Source: Pontivivens insulae (GTDB lineage Bacteria > Pseudomonadota > Alphaproteobacteria > Rhodobacterales > Rhodobacteraceae). Taken from it: a stretch of 64,000 nucleotides of DNA. The DNA is taken from positions 744,001 through 808,000 of the forward strand of contig NZ_OMKW01000002.1 in assembly GCF_900302495.1 (NCBI RefSeq). Direction: 5' to 3'. The notes below the pieces were generated by a model. The model had not been told where the DNA came from and searched no databases. It worked only from the letters and a program-made list of their open reading frames with translations. This document shows, in pieces, positions 42,814 to 52,487 of the stretch. A program made the position numbers and the translations under genes. The first letter of the stretch is position 1; each line of letters begins with the position of its first letter.

Positions 42814-43821
42814 CTATGCCGCGCGCCGCTCGACCTCTGACAGCGCACGTTCGATCAACACAATCCCCGCGCCATCCAGATGCGCGCCTTCACTCAGAAC
42901 CCGTCGCCAGTGGCGCGCTCCCCGTCGTCCAGCAAAGGCCCCCAACATGTGCCGCGTCATCTGGTTGAGCCGCGTGCCGCGCATCAATTCGCGCTCCATA
43001 TGTGGATACATGGCACGTACGGCATCCTCGGCCGACCGCTCTTGCGCGCTGTCTTCGCCAAAGATCACGCGGTCAGCGGCCCCGAGAATGGCAGCGGGTT
43101 CATGATAGGCTGCGCGGCCGATCATAACGCCATCGAGTGACTCCAAATGCGGTTGCGCAGCCTCAAGAGAGGTGATTCCGCCATTGATCGAGATGTGGAG
43201 TGCTGGAAAGTAACTCTTCATCTGGTGGACCAGTGGATAATCGAGCGGTGGAATGTCCCTGTTTTCCTTCGGGCTCAACCCTTGCAACCAGGCCTTGCGC
43301 GCGTGGATCTGAAACCGCCCCACCCCGGTGGCCGCAACCCGCGCGATGAACTCTGGCAGGACCGTATGCGGGTCCTGCTCATCAACGCCGATCCGGCATT
43401 TCACCGTGATCTCGGCCGAACGAGCAGCAGAGCGCATTGCAGCAACGCATTCCGCGACCAAGCCGGGATCGCGCATTAGGCAGGCCCCGAAAGCGCCCGA
43501 CTGGACACGGTCCGAGGGGCATCCGACATTCAGATTGATCTCTGGATAGTCGAATGGTTCAGCCAGCCGCACCGCCTCGGCCAGAACCTCAGGCTCCGAT
43601 CCGCCAATTTGTAGCGCGACCAAACCCTCGTCAGGGGATTTGCCCAGAAGCCGTTCTGGGTCTCCATGCCGGATGGCCTGTGCTGTCACCATTTCTGTGT
43701 AGAGCAAGGCGTGCTTTGAGAATTGCCGATGAAACAGACGGCAATGCCTGTCTGTCCAATCCATCATCGGTGCAACGGACAGGCGGGCGGCACGGGGGAG
43801 ATCGGAGGCGTTCGGGCTCAT
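42814..43821 (-). CDS. dusA: tRNA-dihydrouridine(20/20a) synthase
   Basis: This 335-residue flavoenzyme reduces U20 and U20a of tRNA to dihydrouridine. The FMN-binding start SVAPMMDWTDRHCRLFHR is typical. The catalytic cysteine lies in INLNVGCPSDRVQSGAFGACLM. IHARKAWLQGLSPKENRD is the DusA-specific loop. The start ATG at 43821 gives MSPNASD. It is transcribed toward the formate dehydrogenase gene with a 162-bp gap that holds the 19-bp motif, and is divergent from modA. Confidence 0.95.
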   Translation of the reverse strand: MSPNASDLPRAARLSVAPMMDWTDRHCRLFHRQFSKHALLYTEMVTAQAIRHGDPERLLGKSPDEGLVALQIGGSEPEVLAEAVRLAEPFDYPEINLNVGCPSDRVQSGAFGACLMRDPGLVAECVAAMRSAARSAEITVKCRIGVDEQDPHTVLPEFIARVAATGVGRFQIHARKAWLQGLSPKENRDIPPLDYPLVHQMKSYFPALHISINGGITSLEAAQPHLESLDGVMIGRAAYHEPAAILGAADRVIFGEDSAQERSAEDAVRAMYPHMERELMRGTRLNQMTRHMLGAFAGRRGARHWRRVLSEGAHLDGAGIVLIERALSEVERRAA

Positions 43822-43973
43822 CAGGTTGCCATCAACGGTTCGGGTCTGGGATATGTGTGCGGCCTAGCATCGAATTGAGGGAAAGGACAGGCCCCGACCG
43901 CCTGTTTGCGCTTGCCCCCCTTCCCGTCAACTTGCGATAGTCGGCCCGTTCTAACCCATGTGGAGCCTTGCGC

Positions 43974-44687
43974 GTGCGACCGATCTTCGCCCTGATACTG
44001 GTCCTCGCAGCCTGCCCCGCGAAGGCCGAAGACGTTACGATCTTCGCTGCGGCGAGCCTACAGAACGTGCTGGGGGAAATTCTGAACGAAAGCGAATTGG
44101 ACGCACGAACAGTCTATGCGGGATCTTCAGCTCTCGCCCGCCAAATCGCTGCTGGCGCACCTGCCGATATATTCATCTCCGCGAATGAAAGCTGGATGAC
44201 CGCCCTCATTGACGATGAAAATGTGAACATTACCGAGCAGGTCAATCTTGCCTCGAACGCTTTGGTGGTTGTCGGTCGCGGTGCAGTCGTGTCGCTCGAC
44301 GATCTGGGTGAGCACCTGGCGGGCGAACGCATCGCCATGGCCCTTGTCGATGCAGTTCCGGCGGGGATTTATGCCAAAGCGGCCATGCTGGATTTGGGTA
44401 TGTGGGACAGCATCGCACCCTTTGTCGTTGAGACCGATAACGTGCGCTCCGCGCTCAGCCTTGTTGCAACGGGCGCGGTGCCCTTCGCGATCACCTATGT
44501 CACAGATGTCCAAGCAGATCCGCGCGTTTCGGTGTTGACCCATCTACCGACGGGTTCGCATCCACCCATTCGCTACCCTGTGGCCCGCCTGACTGACAGC
44601 CCAGGGGCGCGTGCTGTTTTCGAAGCACTCAGCGAACCGGACGCACAAGCGATCTTTGCCGCCCACGGCTTTCTGCCGCCACGATGA
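43974..44687 (+). CDS. modA: Molybdate ABC transporter, periplasmic binding protein
   Basis: This 237-residue protein has a signal peptide (IFALILVLAACPAKA) and a ModA fold (VTIFAAASLQNVL; AGSSALARQIAAGAPADIFISAN; IAMALVDAVPAGIYAKAAM). I choose GTG 43974, which has GGAG eight bases upstream; TTG at 43968 is too close to that site. Ser and Tyr residues typical of oxyanion binding are present. It overlaps modB by 4 bp and is the first gene of modABC. Confidence 0.92.
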   Translation: MRPIFALILVLAACPAKAEDVTIFAAASLQNVLGEILNESELDARTVYAGSSALARQIAAGAPADIFISANESWMTALIDDENVNITEQVNLASNALVVVGRGAVVSLDDLGEHLAGERIAMALVDAVPAGIYAKAAMLDLGMWDSIAPFVVETDNVRSALSLVATGAVPFAITYVTDVQADPRVSVLTHLPTGSHPPIRYPVARLTDSPGARAVFEALSEPDAQAIFAAHGFLPPR

Positions 44688-45379
44688 CAGGATGGCTGGG
44701 ACCTCAGGAGTGGCAGGCTGTCGCCCTTTCGCTCAAGGTGTCGTTCTGGGCAACCTTGCTGGCCCTGCCATTGGGTGTCTTGGCCGCTTATGCGCTGTCA
44801 CGTTGGACTTTTCCGGGACGAAATCTGCTGAACGGGTTGGTTCATCTGCCACTCATTTTACCACCGGTGGTGACCGGTTACCTGTTGCTGATCACCTTCG
44901 GGCCGCAAGCCCCTGCCGGGCAGTTCTTGGAGTGGATCGGACTTCCGGTCGCCTTCCGCTGGACCGGTGCAGCACTAGCCGCAGCCGTGATGGCTTTCCC
45001 GCTGATGGTGCGCGCAATTAGGCTGTCACTTGATGCTGTGGATCCAAAGCTGGAAGAAGCCGCCTCGACCCTAGGCGCATCGCCTATTCGGGTCTTCATT
45101 ACGATTACACTTCCGCTTATCGCTCCGGGCATTGTCGCGGGGGGCATCCTCGCCTTCGCCAAGGCGATGGGGGAGTTCGGCGCAACCATCACCTTTGTCT
45201 CCAACATCCCAGGTGAGACACGGACGTTGCCCACAGCCGTCTACACTTTCCTTCAGGTTCCAGGTGGAGAAGGTTCCGCCGTCCGGCTGGTCATCATCTC
45301 GATCATCATTGCGATGGCGGCATTGCTACTGTCGGAATGGGTATCGCGCCGCCTTGCGGATCGGGTAAGGGGAGCGTGA
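44684..45379 (+). CDS. modB: Molybdate ABC transporter permease
   Basis: This 231-residue permease has five membrane segments and the EAA-type loop EAASTLGASPIRVFITITLPLIAPGIVAGGILAFAKAMGEFG. GEFGATITF is the ModB signature. The start overlaps modA by 4 bp and the stop shares one base with the modC start (TGATG). As a homodimer it forms the molybdate channel. Confidence 0.95.
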   Translation: MTGWLGPQEWQAVALSLKVSFWATLLALPLGVLAAYALSRWTFPGRNLLNGLVHLPLILPPVVTGYLLLITFGPQAPAGQFLEWIGLPVAFRWTGAALAAAVMAFPLMVRAIRLSLDAVDPKLEEAASTLGASPIRVFITITLPLIAPGIVAGGILAFAKAMGEFGATITFVSNIPGETRTLPTAVYTFLQVPGGEGSAVRLVIISIIIAMAALLLSEWVSRRLADRVRGA

Positions 45380-46452
45380 TGCTGACAGTCTCCATCACCC
45401 ATCAGTTGGGCGATTTCTCACTCGATGCAGCGTTTGAAGCCCCTGCGGGGATCAGCGTCCTATTTGGTCGATCCGGATCCGGAAAAACCAGCATTATCAA
45501 TTCAATATCAGGCATTATTCACCCCGATCGGGCTCGGATAACTTTGGGTGATCGCGTTCTGATCGACACGTCACGGGCGATCAACATTCCAATTCATCGC
45601 AGAAGGATTGGGTATATCTTTCAGGAAGGCCGCCTGTTTCCGCATATGGACGTGGCGCAAAATCTGGCCTACGGAGCGCGCCACGCGAGGGGAGCAGCTG
45701 TCGTGCCAGAAGCCCGCATTGTCGAGATGCTCGGGTTGGGCGCAATGCTTAAACGGAGACCGCGTGACCTTTCCGGCGGCGAAAAGCAACGCGTCGCAAT
45801 TGGGCGAGCGCTGCTCGCTGCACCCGATCTGTTGCTGGCAGACGAGCCACTTGCCGCACTTGACGGGCCGCGAAAGGCGGAAATCCTGCCCTATTTCGAG
45901 CGCCTGCGCGACGAGCTGGCTGTTCCTGTTCTATATGTCAGCCACGCCGTGGGTGAAGTTGCCCGCCTTGCGACAAGCGTAATCGCAATCGAAGACGGGA
46001 GTGTCGTACGGCAAGGTCCAGCGGAAGAGGTGCTAGCCGATGCGAGTGTGACCCCCACCGGCATCCGCGCCGCAGGGGCCGTCCTTCGGGCACGCGTCGT
46101 CGCGCACCATGCAGATGGGCTGACAGAGCTTGTCGCGGGGGGCATCCCGCTGCACTTGCCGCGGATCGAACAGGCTTTGGGCACGGAATTGCGCGTTCGT
46201 ATCAGTGCTCAGGATATCATTCTATCGCGACAGCAGCCCGAAGGCCTGTCTGCGCTTAACATTCTGCCCGGCCAGGTGCGCAATGTTCGCGCGGGACAGG
46301 GGCCGGGTGCCATGGTCACCCTGGATACGGCGGCAGGACCGCTTTTGGTCAGGATCACGCAGCGCTCCGCCGCGTCCCTCAACATTGCCGAGGGCGTCTC
46401 GTGCTTTGCGATCGTGAAGTCAGTCTCGATCGCACCAGAGGATATCGGCTAA
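45379..46452 (+). CDS. modC: Molybdate ABC transporter ATPase
   Basis: This 357-residue ATPase has Walker A FGRSGSGKTSIIN, signature DLSGGEKQRVAIGRALLA and Walker B LLLADEPLAALD. A C-terminal TOBE domain (~290-355, LPGQVRNVRAGQGPGAMVTL) binds oxyanions and gives feedback on uptake. I start at ATG 45379 (MLTVSITHQ) because it overlaps the modB stop. It supplies Mo for the nearby formate dehydrogenase and other Mo enzymes. Confidence 0.95.
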   Translation: MLTVSITHQLGDFSLDAAFEAPAGISVLFGRSGSGKTSIINSISGIIHPDRARITLGDRVLIDTSRAINIPIHRRRIGYIFQEGRLFPHMDVAQNLAYGARHARGAAVVPEARIVEMLGLGAMLKRRPRDLSGGEKQRVAIGRALLAAPDLLLADEPLAALDGPRKAEILPYFERLRDELAVPVLYVSHAVGEVARLATSVIAIEDGSVVRQGPAEEVLADASVTPTGIRAAGAVLRARVVAHHADGLTELVAGGIPLHLPRIEQALGTELRVRISAQDIILSRQQPEGLSALNILPGQVRNVRAGQGPGAMVTLDTAAGPLLVRITQRSAASLNIAEGVSCFAIVKSVSIAPEDIG

Positions 46453-46727
46453 GGGGCGGAAACGCGTGCGGCCCGCCCGCCACGGCGGCGCTTTTGATCC
46501 TGCGTGCCCCGGCTTTCGAGCAAGACCGCACTCATCGGGTGATCCGGGTTCGCGTCGACGTAGTGAGCAATCAAATCCTCAACTTTCTGAGCAAGGTCGT
46601 CACCCGCAGCGCCCATCGCCCAATCGAAAAAAATCGAACGCGCATCGGCTGCGCCGATATCCATGCGATAGGCCTCATGAATAAGGCCACGCGGATCGTG
46701 TTGGTGATATTTGGCGCGCTCAGACAT
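46449..46727 (-). CDS. Small conserved hypothetical protein
   Basis: This 92-residue protein has a helical core (GLIHEAYRMDIGAADARSIFFDW and AQKVEDLIAHYVDANPDHPMSAVL) and a very basic tail (KRRRGGRAARV). It lacks a signal or membrane segment. It overlaps the end of modC by 4 bp on the opposite strand and the upstream aldolase gene by 8 bp on its own strand, implying co-expression with the aldolase. I recognise a pattern common to Rhodobacterales hypotheticals but no function. Confidence 0.7.
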   Translation of the reverse strand: MSERAKYHQHDPRGLIHEAYRMDIGAADARSIFFDWAMGAAGDDLAQKVEDLIAHYVDANPDHPMSAVLLESRGTQDQKRRRGGRAARVSAP

Positions 46728-47454
46728 CGCGCACCTCGCGCGCCGCGGCCAGAGCCTTATCGGCCGCCGTATTGATCAGGCCGACATCCCCGGCAATTGA
46801 TAGATCGGTCATCCCTCTTGCCAAAAGGTCCGCCACATCGGTCCCGGGGAAAAGAACCGAGCCTGCGCGCAAACCATGTCGCGCAGCGATCCGGCCAAGT
46901 TCGGATGCGGCCTCACGAACCTCAACCGCGTCGGGCGCGACGCCTGCGCTTGCCGCAAAGTCCGCTGGGCCCAGAAACAGCATGTCAACGCCGGGAACTT
47001 GCGCAATTTCGTCGGCGGCAGCCAGCCCTTCCGGCGTTTCGATTTGCAGGATCAACTTGTGATTTACAGGCCAACTTCGCGCGTACTCAGCCCCGCCACG
47101 CCCCCATTTTGCTGCGCGGATCACGCTTCGCGCCTCACCGCGTGTGCCATGAGGGGCGTAGTGAAAGAACCTTGCAAGATCACGCGCCTCATCCACGCTT
47201 CGGACATTGGGCACCATCACCCCGTCAGCCCCAGTGTCCAGCGCCCGCTTGATGGCAGCCTCAGTTCCCTCGGCAACACGCACGATCCCGCGTGTATCCG
47301 TGCCCTTGAGCGCCATCAGACAATGCATGACCGTCTCAATGCCAATTGGACCATGTTCCATGTCGATTAGCAGCCAATCGAACCCCGCATGCGCCAAGAC
47401 CTCCGCGACAGCGGCCGATGGCAGATCTAGCCAGCATCCAAATGTTGCACTCAT
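46720..47454 (-). CDS. HpcH/HpaI-family aldolase
   Basis: This 244-residue class II pyruvate aldolase has the family hallmarks: LLIDMEHGP near residue 30 (the base is the His of EHGP), IVRVAEGTEAAIKRALDTGADGVMVPNVRSV, YAPHGTRGEARS, and metal ligands Glu and Asp in QIETPEGLA and FLGPADFA. It should cleave or form 4-hydroxy-2-oxo acids such as hydroxy-oxoheptanedioate or KDR-type sugars. The specific substrate cannot be told. The first gene of a two-gene unit with the small protein downstream. Confidence 0.88.
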   Translation of the reverse strand: MSATFGCWLDLPSAAVAEVLAHAGFDWLLIDMEHGPIGIETVMHCLMALKGTDTRGIVRVAEGTEAAIKRALDTGADGVMVPNVRSVDEARDLARFFHYAPHGTRGEARSVIRAAKWGRGGAEYARSWPVNHKLILQIETPEGLAAADEIAQVPGVDMLFLGPADFAASAGVAPDAVEVREAASELGRIAARHGLRAGSVLFPGTDVADLLARGMTDLSIAGDVGLINTAADKALAAAREVRDV

Positions 47455-47519
47455 CTGTCAGATCCTTCCGGCTGAGAGCAGTTCACCGCAACCTGTTGCA
47501 CGTCTTGGAAAAGTGCAAG

Positions 47520-48431
47520 TCAATCCACGACCTTGGCCGCAGCCGCCGCGACCATCAGCGCGTGACGCTTCGCAATCCGGACAGGATCATCCCCGTAACC
47601 TCCACCAATCACACCAGTCAGTGGAACATCGATCCCGCGCACAGCCCCGGTGACCATCTCATCGCGTGCGCGCAGTCCTTCGCTGCTCAACGCAAGCCGT
47701 CCCAATCGATCGTCAATGTGGGGGTCGACACCGGCATTGTAGAAGACCAGGTCCCACCGCCGCATTGCCAACAGCTCATTCAAGTCCGCCTGCAAGTGCG
47801 CCAGATATGCTGCGTCCTCCATATGGTCAGCCAGAGCGCGGTCTAGGTCGGAGTGCGCTTTGCGCGCTGGATAGTTCTTCTCGGAGTGGATCGAGTAGGT
47901 GAATACACGCTCATCATTCGCAAATATCCGCGCTGTTCCGTCGCCCTGATGCACATCGCAGTCGATGACAAGGATGTGGCGCAGATGTCCCTCCTCCAAC
48001 AACGTAGTTGCCGCGATGCCGACATCGTTGAACATGCAAAACCCTGCCCCTTTGCCCGGACCGGCGTGATGCGATCCTCCAGCGAGGTTCACCGCGATAC
48101 CATGCTCGATAGCGAGGCGTGCGGCCAAGGTGGTGCCCGCACAGGCCAAACGCGCGCGGCGCAGAACGGCCTCTGTCTGCGGCAATCCGATTTCCCGAAC
48201 TTCCGCCGGCGTCAAAGCCTGCGCAAAGGCGCGTTCGGCATAGTCCCATCCGTGGGCGGCGGCCACCTGCCTCAGGCTTGTGGGTGCAGGCGCAAGAAAG
48301 CCACCCTGAGCGGGCATGAGCCCCTGCGCGACCAATTCTGCTTTCAGGTAGCCATATTTTGACATCGGGAACCGATGACCGGGTTTGAGAGGGGCCATGT
48401 AGTCAGGGTGGTAAACGATGGGCAGGGTCAC
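47520..48431 (-). CDS. Histone-deacetylase-family amidohydrolase
   Basis: This 303-residue enzyme has the arginase/deacetylase fold of class II HDACs and acetoin-utilisation proteins. Active-site histidines lie in [14 protein letters not shown]. The zinc ligands are in [12 protein letters not shown] and [12 protein letters not shown], and GGGYGD near the end holds the transition-state Tyr. Likely substrates are acetylated lysines, polyamines or other small amides. Its GTG start overlaps the glnE stop by 4 bp (GTGA), so it is translationally coupled to a nitrogen-control gene, which is an unusual link. Confidence 0.9.
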   Translation of the reverse strand: MTLPIVYHPDYMAPLKPGHRFPMSKYGYLKAELVAQGLMPAQGGFLAPAPTSLRQVAAAHGWDYAERAFAQALTPAEVREIGLPQTEAVLRRARLACAGTTLAARLAIEHGIAVNLAGGSHHAGPGKGAGFCMFNDVGIAATTLLEEGHLRHILVIDCDVHQGDGTARIFANDERVFTYSIHSEKNYPARKAHSDLDRALADHMEDAAYLAHLQADLNELLAMRRWDLVFYNAGVDPHIDDRLGRLALSSEGLRARDEMVTGAVRGIDVPLTGVIGGGYGDDPVRIAKRHALMVAAAAAKVVD

Positions 48432-51145
48432 GGACCGGCTGCCTCGATCGCATCTAATCCGCCCTCAATTGATTGCGCAGCAAGGGCTGCACCGTCCATC
48501 AACACCGCTTCGAGCGCGCCTAGGTCATCCGTGCCGGTCAGGCCTAAAACAAGTGAGATCAGGGCGCCCCCGGCCCGCGACGGGTCGAACCCTTCTGCAA
48601 AAGCCACACGCCCTATGCTCTGCAAGATAGCAAGACGCGCACGCATTTCTGCCACCGCTTCATCGGCTGGCAGACCGACCAGTTTTCTTGCCTGTAAGTA
48701 GAGATCAATGTCTAGCAGCCGACCCGGACCTTGCTTAATCTCCCAACGATCTTGAGCGGCATCAGCCCGCGCGGCCAAAAGCCGTGCCCGCATTTCCCTG
48801 ACATCCCGCGCGACTTTCGCACCGTCGCGTGGCATCGCGAGGACGTCCGCAATGGCGACATCAACGGCTGCGACCAATTCCGCAGGTCCAGCAACCGCGC
48901 GCGCACGCGTCAATGCCAGATGTTCCCAGGTCCACGCCTCGTCGCGCTGATAGCGGCGAAAGCTGGAGAGTGACACCGCAACCGGCCCCTGACGCCCAGA
49001 CGGGCGAAGGCGCATATCCACTTCATAGAGCCGGCCTGTCGCCGTCGGTGCGGTCAGGGCCGAGATCAATCGTTTCGTCAGCCTCGCGTAATACGCGCCT
49101 GCGGCCAGCGGCGTGCGCCCCTCGCTCAGGTCATCCGGCTCGGCATCATAGATCATGATCAGATCAAGGTCCGAGCTTGCCGTCATCTCCCGCGAACCCA
49201 GTCGCCCCATGCCGACAATGCACATACCGTTGCCCGGGGGCGCTCCGTGCCGTTTCGCCTGCTCAGCAATCACGGCAGGCAAAAGCGCCGAGACACTTGC
49301 CTCTGCCAGAGCAGCATAGGCACGCTCTGCCCCGGCTGTGTCCGTGAGATCGCGCAAAAGATGGACGCCTATGCGGAAATGCTGCTCTTTTTGCCAGCGC
49401 CGCGTATCGTCGAGAATGCTTTCATAATCGGCGGAACGTTCGAGGATTTCCCGCAGTTGCGTCTCAAGCGCAGCCCGTTCAGGCAAAGGCCCGAAATAAC
49501 CACGGTCCAGCACGGCATCGAAGACGCCGGAATTGCGGCCAAGATACTGCGCGAGGGCCGGAGCCATTGCGCAAATATCCACCAGAAGCGCCATGAGTGG
49601 TGGGTTCGAAGCAAGCATTGAAAAGACCTGCACTCCGGCAGGAAGGCCGCGCAGGAAGCCGTCAAATTGCGCAAGTGCTGCCATTGGATCACCAGCCTCG
49701 GACAGACGCCGCAGGATTTCCGGCTCTAACTGGCTCAACAACGCATCGGCACGGGGGCTGCGGGTCGCGGGCAATTTGTGCCAACCATCAAGGATGCGAC
49801 GTACATCAGGATCTTCGGCCATCGGTGGCGGTGCGACACTTTCAGCAACGCGCTCGGTCCCTTGCTTCGGTGCGGTCGCGGCGTGCACAGTCTGCACCAA
49901 CTCTGCAATCTCGCGGTCAAAAGCCGCCAAATCATCACAGCCATCGAGGGCGGCCACCTTTGTGCGCTGGGTATCTGACTTTGGCAAAGTGTGGGTCTGT
50001 GCGTCGTCCAGCATCTGCACCCGATGCTCGACATCGCGCAGGCGCATGTAAGCGCGCGATAAAAGGTCTGCACGCTCTGCGTCAATCCACTCTGTCGCCG
50101 CAAGCGCGCCCAGCACCTCCAACGTCTCGCGGCCGCGAAGATCGTGATTGCGACCGCCGAGGATGAGTTGGCGTGATTGGGCGAAGAACTCAATCTCGCG
50201 AATGCCACCCTGTCCCAGTTTCAAGTCGTGACCGGCCACGCTGAACCGACCCGCCAGACCTTTGTGGGTTCTGATCTTGTCCAGCATGTCCTCTGCATCC
50301 CGGATGGCCGCGAAGTCGAGGTGTCTGCGAAACTTGAACGGTTGCAGACGCTTCAAGAAGGCGGCACCCGCCTCAAGATCTCCGGCGCAGGGGCGCGCTT
50401 TGATGAACGCCGCCCGCTCCCATGTCCGGCCCGCACTTTCGTAATAGCGCTCTGCCGCTTCCATCGCGATACAGACCGGGGTGACGGAGGGATCGGGGCG
50501 CAACCGCAGATCGGTTCGGAACACATATCCGTCCTGCGTGACATCCGCGAGGGTTCGCACCATGCCCTTGGTGACGCGCAAAAAAGCCGCACGCGCCGTT
50601 GCGAAGTCATCGGGCTGGTATCGCGTTTCGTCAAACAGGCAAATCAGATCAATATCCGAGGAATAGTTGAGCTCCCCCGCACCCATCTTGCCCATGGCAA
50701 GAACGCAAAAGCCTGCTGTTCCATCGGTGCCGCCTTGCAAATTGCCCTTGGCTATTTCGCGCTCAATTCCTGGCCGGGCGGCCTCCCACACCGCCATGTC
50801 CGCAAAACGCGTCAATGCGCGCGTCACGTCAAGCGTGGACCATACCCCGCCCAGATCGAGCAGCGCTGTGAGCAGCGCGACCCTGCGCTTGGCCTGCCTC
50901 AGGGCCGTTGCTGGGTCCCCTGCCCCTAGAGCCATCGCACGCTTAAAGGCATCATCCGGCTCAAGGCCGGACACGTCAATCAGCCAACCTGCCTCTCTAC
51001 CGACCAAGGCGGCAATATAGTTTGACGTGCCCGCAGCACCTTGGACGAGATCGCGCAACGGCCCGGTAAAGGGCTCGGCCAGCCTTTCGCCCTTTTCAGG
51101 GTCGCACGCTATCGGGAAACGGGTGATCCGGTCGGTCAGGGTCAT
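48428..51145 (-). CDS. glnE: Bifunctional glutamine synthetase adenylyltransferase/deadenylase
   Basis: This 905-residue enzyme adds or removes AMP on glutamine synthetase in response to PII and glutamine. The two nucleotidyltransferase halves are clear: the N-terminal deadenylase has [19 protein letters not shown] near residue 155, and the C-terminal adenylylase has [18 protein letters not shown] near residue 655. A helical linker region lies between them. Its stop is overlapped by the deacetylase-family gene. It is about 30 bp downstream of the PaaG-like gene. Confidence 0.96.
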   Translation of the reverse strand: MTLTDRITRFPIACDPEKGERLAEPFTGPLRDLVQGAAGTSNYIAALVGREAGWLIDVSGLEPDDAFKRAMALGAGDPATALRQAKRRVALLTALLDLGGVWSTLDVTRALTRFADMAVWEAARPGIEREIAKGNLQGGTDGTAGFCVLAMGKMGAGELNYSSDIDLICLFDETRYQPDDFATARAAFLRVTKGMVRTLADVTQDGYVFRTDLRLRPDPSVTPVCIAMEAAERYYESAGRTWERAAFIKARPCAGDLEAGAAFLKRLQPFKFRRHLDFAAIRDAEDMLDKIRTHKGLAGRFSVAGHDLKLGQGGIREIEFFAQSRQLILGGRNHDLRGRETLEVLGALAATEWIDAERADLLSRAYMRLRDVEHRVQMLDDAQTHTLPKSDTQRTKVAALDGCDDLAAFDREIAELVQTVHAATAPKQGTERVAESVAPPPMAEDPDVRRILDGWHKLPATRSPRADALLSQLEPEILRRLSEAGDPMAALAQFDGFLRGLPAGVQVFSMLASNPPLMALLVDICAMAPALAQYLGRNSGVFDAVLDRGYFGPLPERAALETQLREILERSADYESILDDTRRWQKEQHFRIGVHLLRDLTDTAGAERAYAALAEASVSALLPAVIAEQAKRHGAPPGNGMCIVGMGRLGSREMTASSDLDLIMIYDAEPDDLSEGRTPLAAGAYYARLTKRLISALTAPTATGRLYEVDMRLRPSGRQGPVAVSLSSFRRYQRDEAWTWEHLALTRARAVAGPAELVAAVDVAIADVLAMPRDGAKVARDVREMRARLLAARADAAQDRWEIKQGPGRLLDIDLYLQARKLVGLPADEAVAEMRARLAILQSIGRVAFAEGFDPSRAGGALISLVLGLTGTDDLGALEAVLMDGAALAAQSIEGGLDAIEAAGP

Positions 51146-51183
51146 GCGCCAAAGGGACGCCCTGACCGGGCGAAGGTCAAGCC

Positions 51184-51960
51184 TCAGCGACCTTCATATT
51201 TTGCTGGGCGCTTTTCAAGAAACGCCATCACGCCTTCCATGAAGTCCCGCGTGCTGCCCGCCTCACCCTGTAACTTTGCTTCAAGCTCCAACTGCTCATC
51301 AAGTGAGTTGTCATAGGTCTGGCGCAGAGATTGCTTGATGCGCGCATAGGCCTGCGTCGGACCATTGGCCAGCTGGTTCGCGCGATCTGCCACATATTCA
51401 GCAAACTGGTCATCGGGCACGCAGGCCCAGATCATACCCCAATCGTCCGCCTGCTTGGCCGTGATCTTATCCGCAAAGAGCGCGGCACCCATGGCCTTTG
51501 CAAATCCCATCTGGCGGGGAAGCCAATAGGTTCCGCCCGCATCCGGGATGAGGCCGATCCGGGCAAAGGCCTGTAGAAAAAATGCGCTCTCTGTTGCGAT
51601 TACGATATCTGCGGCAAGCGCCAAATTCGCACCTGCCCCCGCAGCTGGCCCATTTACCGCACTGATTGTCGGGATCGGACAATCATAGATCGACCGGAGC
51701 ATCGGTTCGTATTCATCGCGCAAGGTCCGCTCGAGATTGGCATCCGCGGCATTTGCGCGGTCGCCCAGATCCTGACCGGAACAAAAGCCACGGCCCGCGC
51801 CCGTCAGGACTACGACACGCGCATCTTGTGGGGCACGGCGCATCGCGTGATCAATCTCAGCACGCATCTGGGCATTGAGCCCGTTCATGACATCCGGGCG
51901 GTTGAGCGTGATGCGGGCAACATCGTGGCGCACCACGTAGCGAATCGTGCTGTATTCCAT
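51184..51960 (-). CDS. Enoyl-CoA hydratase/isomerase, PaaG-like
   Basis: This 258-residue crotonase-fold enzyme has FCSGQDLGDR near residue 62, an oxyanion-hole segment NGPAAGAGANLALAADIVIA, and FARIGLIPDAGGTYWLPR, where the Asp is the single acid typical of PaaG rather than the two glutamates of hydratases. PaaG isomerises the epoxide ring of phenylacetyl-CoA to an oxepin. A full paa operon is not present, so it may serve another isomerisation. It lies upstream of glnE on the same strand. Confidence 0.85.
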   Translation of the reverse strand: MEYSTIRYVVRHDVARITLNRPDVMNGLNAQMRAEIDHAMRRAPQDARVVVLTGAGRGFCSGQDLGDRANAADANLERTLRDEYEPMLRSIYDCPIPTISAVNGPAAGAGANLALAADIVIATESAFFLQAFARIGLIPDAGGTYWLPRQMGFAKAMGAALFADKITAKQADDWGMIWACVPDDQFAEYVADRANQLANGPTQAYARIKQSLRQTYDNSLDEQLELEAKLQGEAGSTRDFMEGVMAFLEKRPAKYEGR

Positions 51961-52034
51961 GGCAGCGTCCTTTGCGTGTCCTGTGTTCTCTTAACTAGGC
52001 ACGACAGGCCCGGGCGCAACAGCAAATCGTCGCG

Positions 52035-52487
52035 TCACTCTTTGATCAAGCGATCAAGCCTTGCGCGCTCCGCCTCACTCAAGTCGTCCGGCAGAGGTGC
52101 AACAGCCTTGGGGCGTTGACGCAGCTTAACCACGGCGATTGCCAGTCCCAGCAGCAACAGGACTGGCGCTGTGAGCCACAAGATCAGGTTCGCCCCGTTC
52201 AAGGTTGGGCGCAGGAGAACATATTCACCATAGCGATCAACAACATAGGCCAGAACCTGCTCGTCCGTATCCCCTTCCACCAAACGTTCTCGCACCAGAA
52301 CACGAAGGTCTTGGGCAAGCTCCGCGTTGGACGCGTCGATATTCTCGTTACGGCAGACAAGGCAGCGGAGCTCTTGGCTGAGCGCGCGGGCGCGCTCCTC
52401 CAAGACCGGATCGTCGAGTTGCTCGTCAGGCGTCACGGCAAAGAGAGGTGATGCCATCAGGCAGAGGATGAGGATCAGCCGCTTCAT
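52035..52487 (-). CDS. ccmH: Cytochrome c-type biogenesis protein CcmH
   Basis: This 150-residue membrane protein has a signal sequence, the LRCLVCRN motif (CxxC, residues ~42-45) that reduces apocytochrome c thiols before heme attachment, and a C-terminal membrane helix (LILWLTAPVLLLLGLAIAV). The start overlaps the ccmF stop by 4 bp. It lacks the TPR extension found in longer CcmH, as in species with a separate CcmI. Confidence 0.94.
   Translation of the reverse strand: MKRLILILCLMASPLFAVTPDEQLDDPVLEERARALSQELRCLVCRNENIDASNAELAQDLRVLVRERLVEGDTDEQVLAYVVDRYGEYVLLRPTLNGANLILWLTAPVLLLLGLAIAVVKLRQRPKAVAPLPDDLSEAERARLDRLIKE

Noticed and set aside
51184-51960. Member of a phenylacetate degradation operon
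   Set aside because: No other paa genes are present; neighbours are glnE and ccmH-ccmF.
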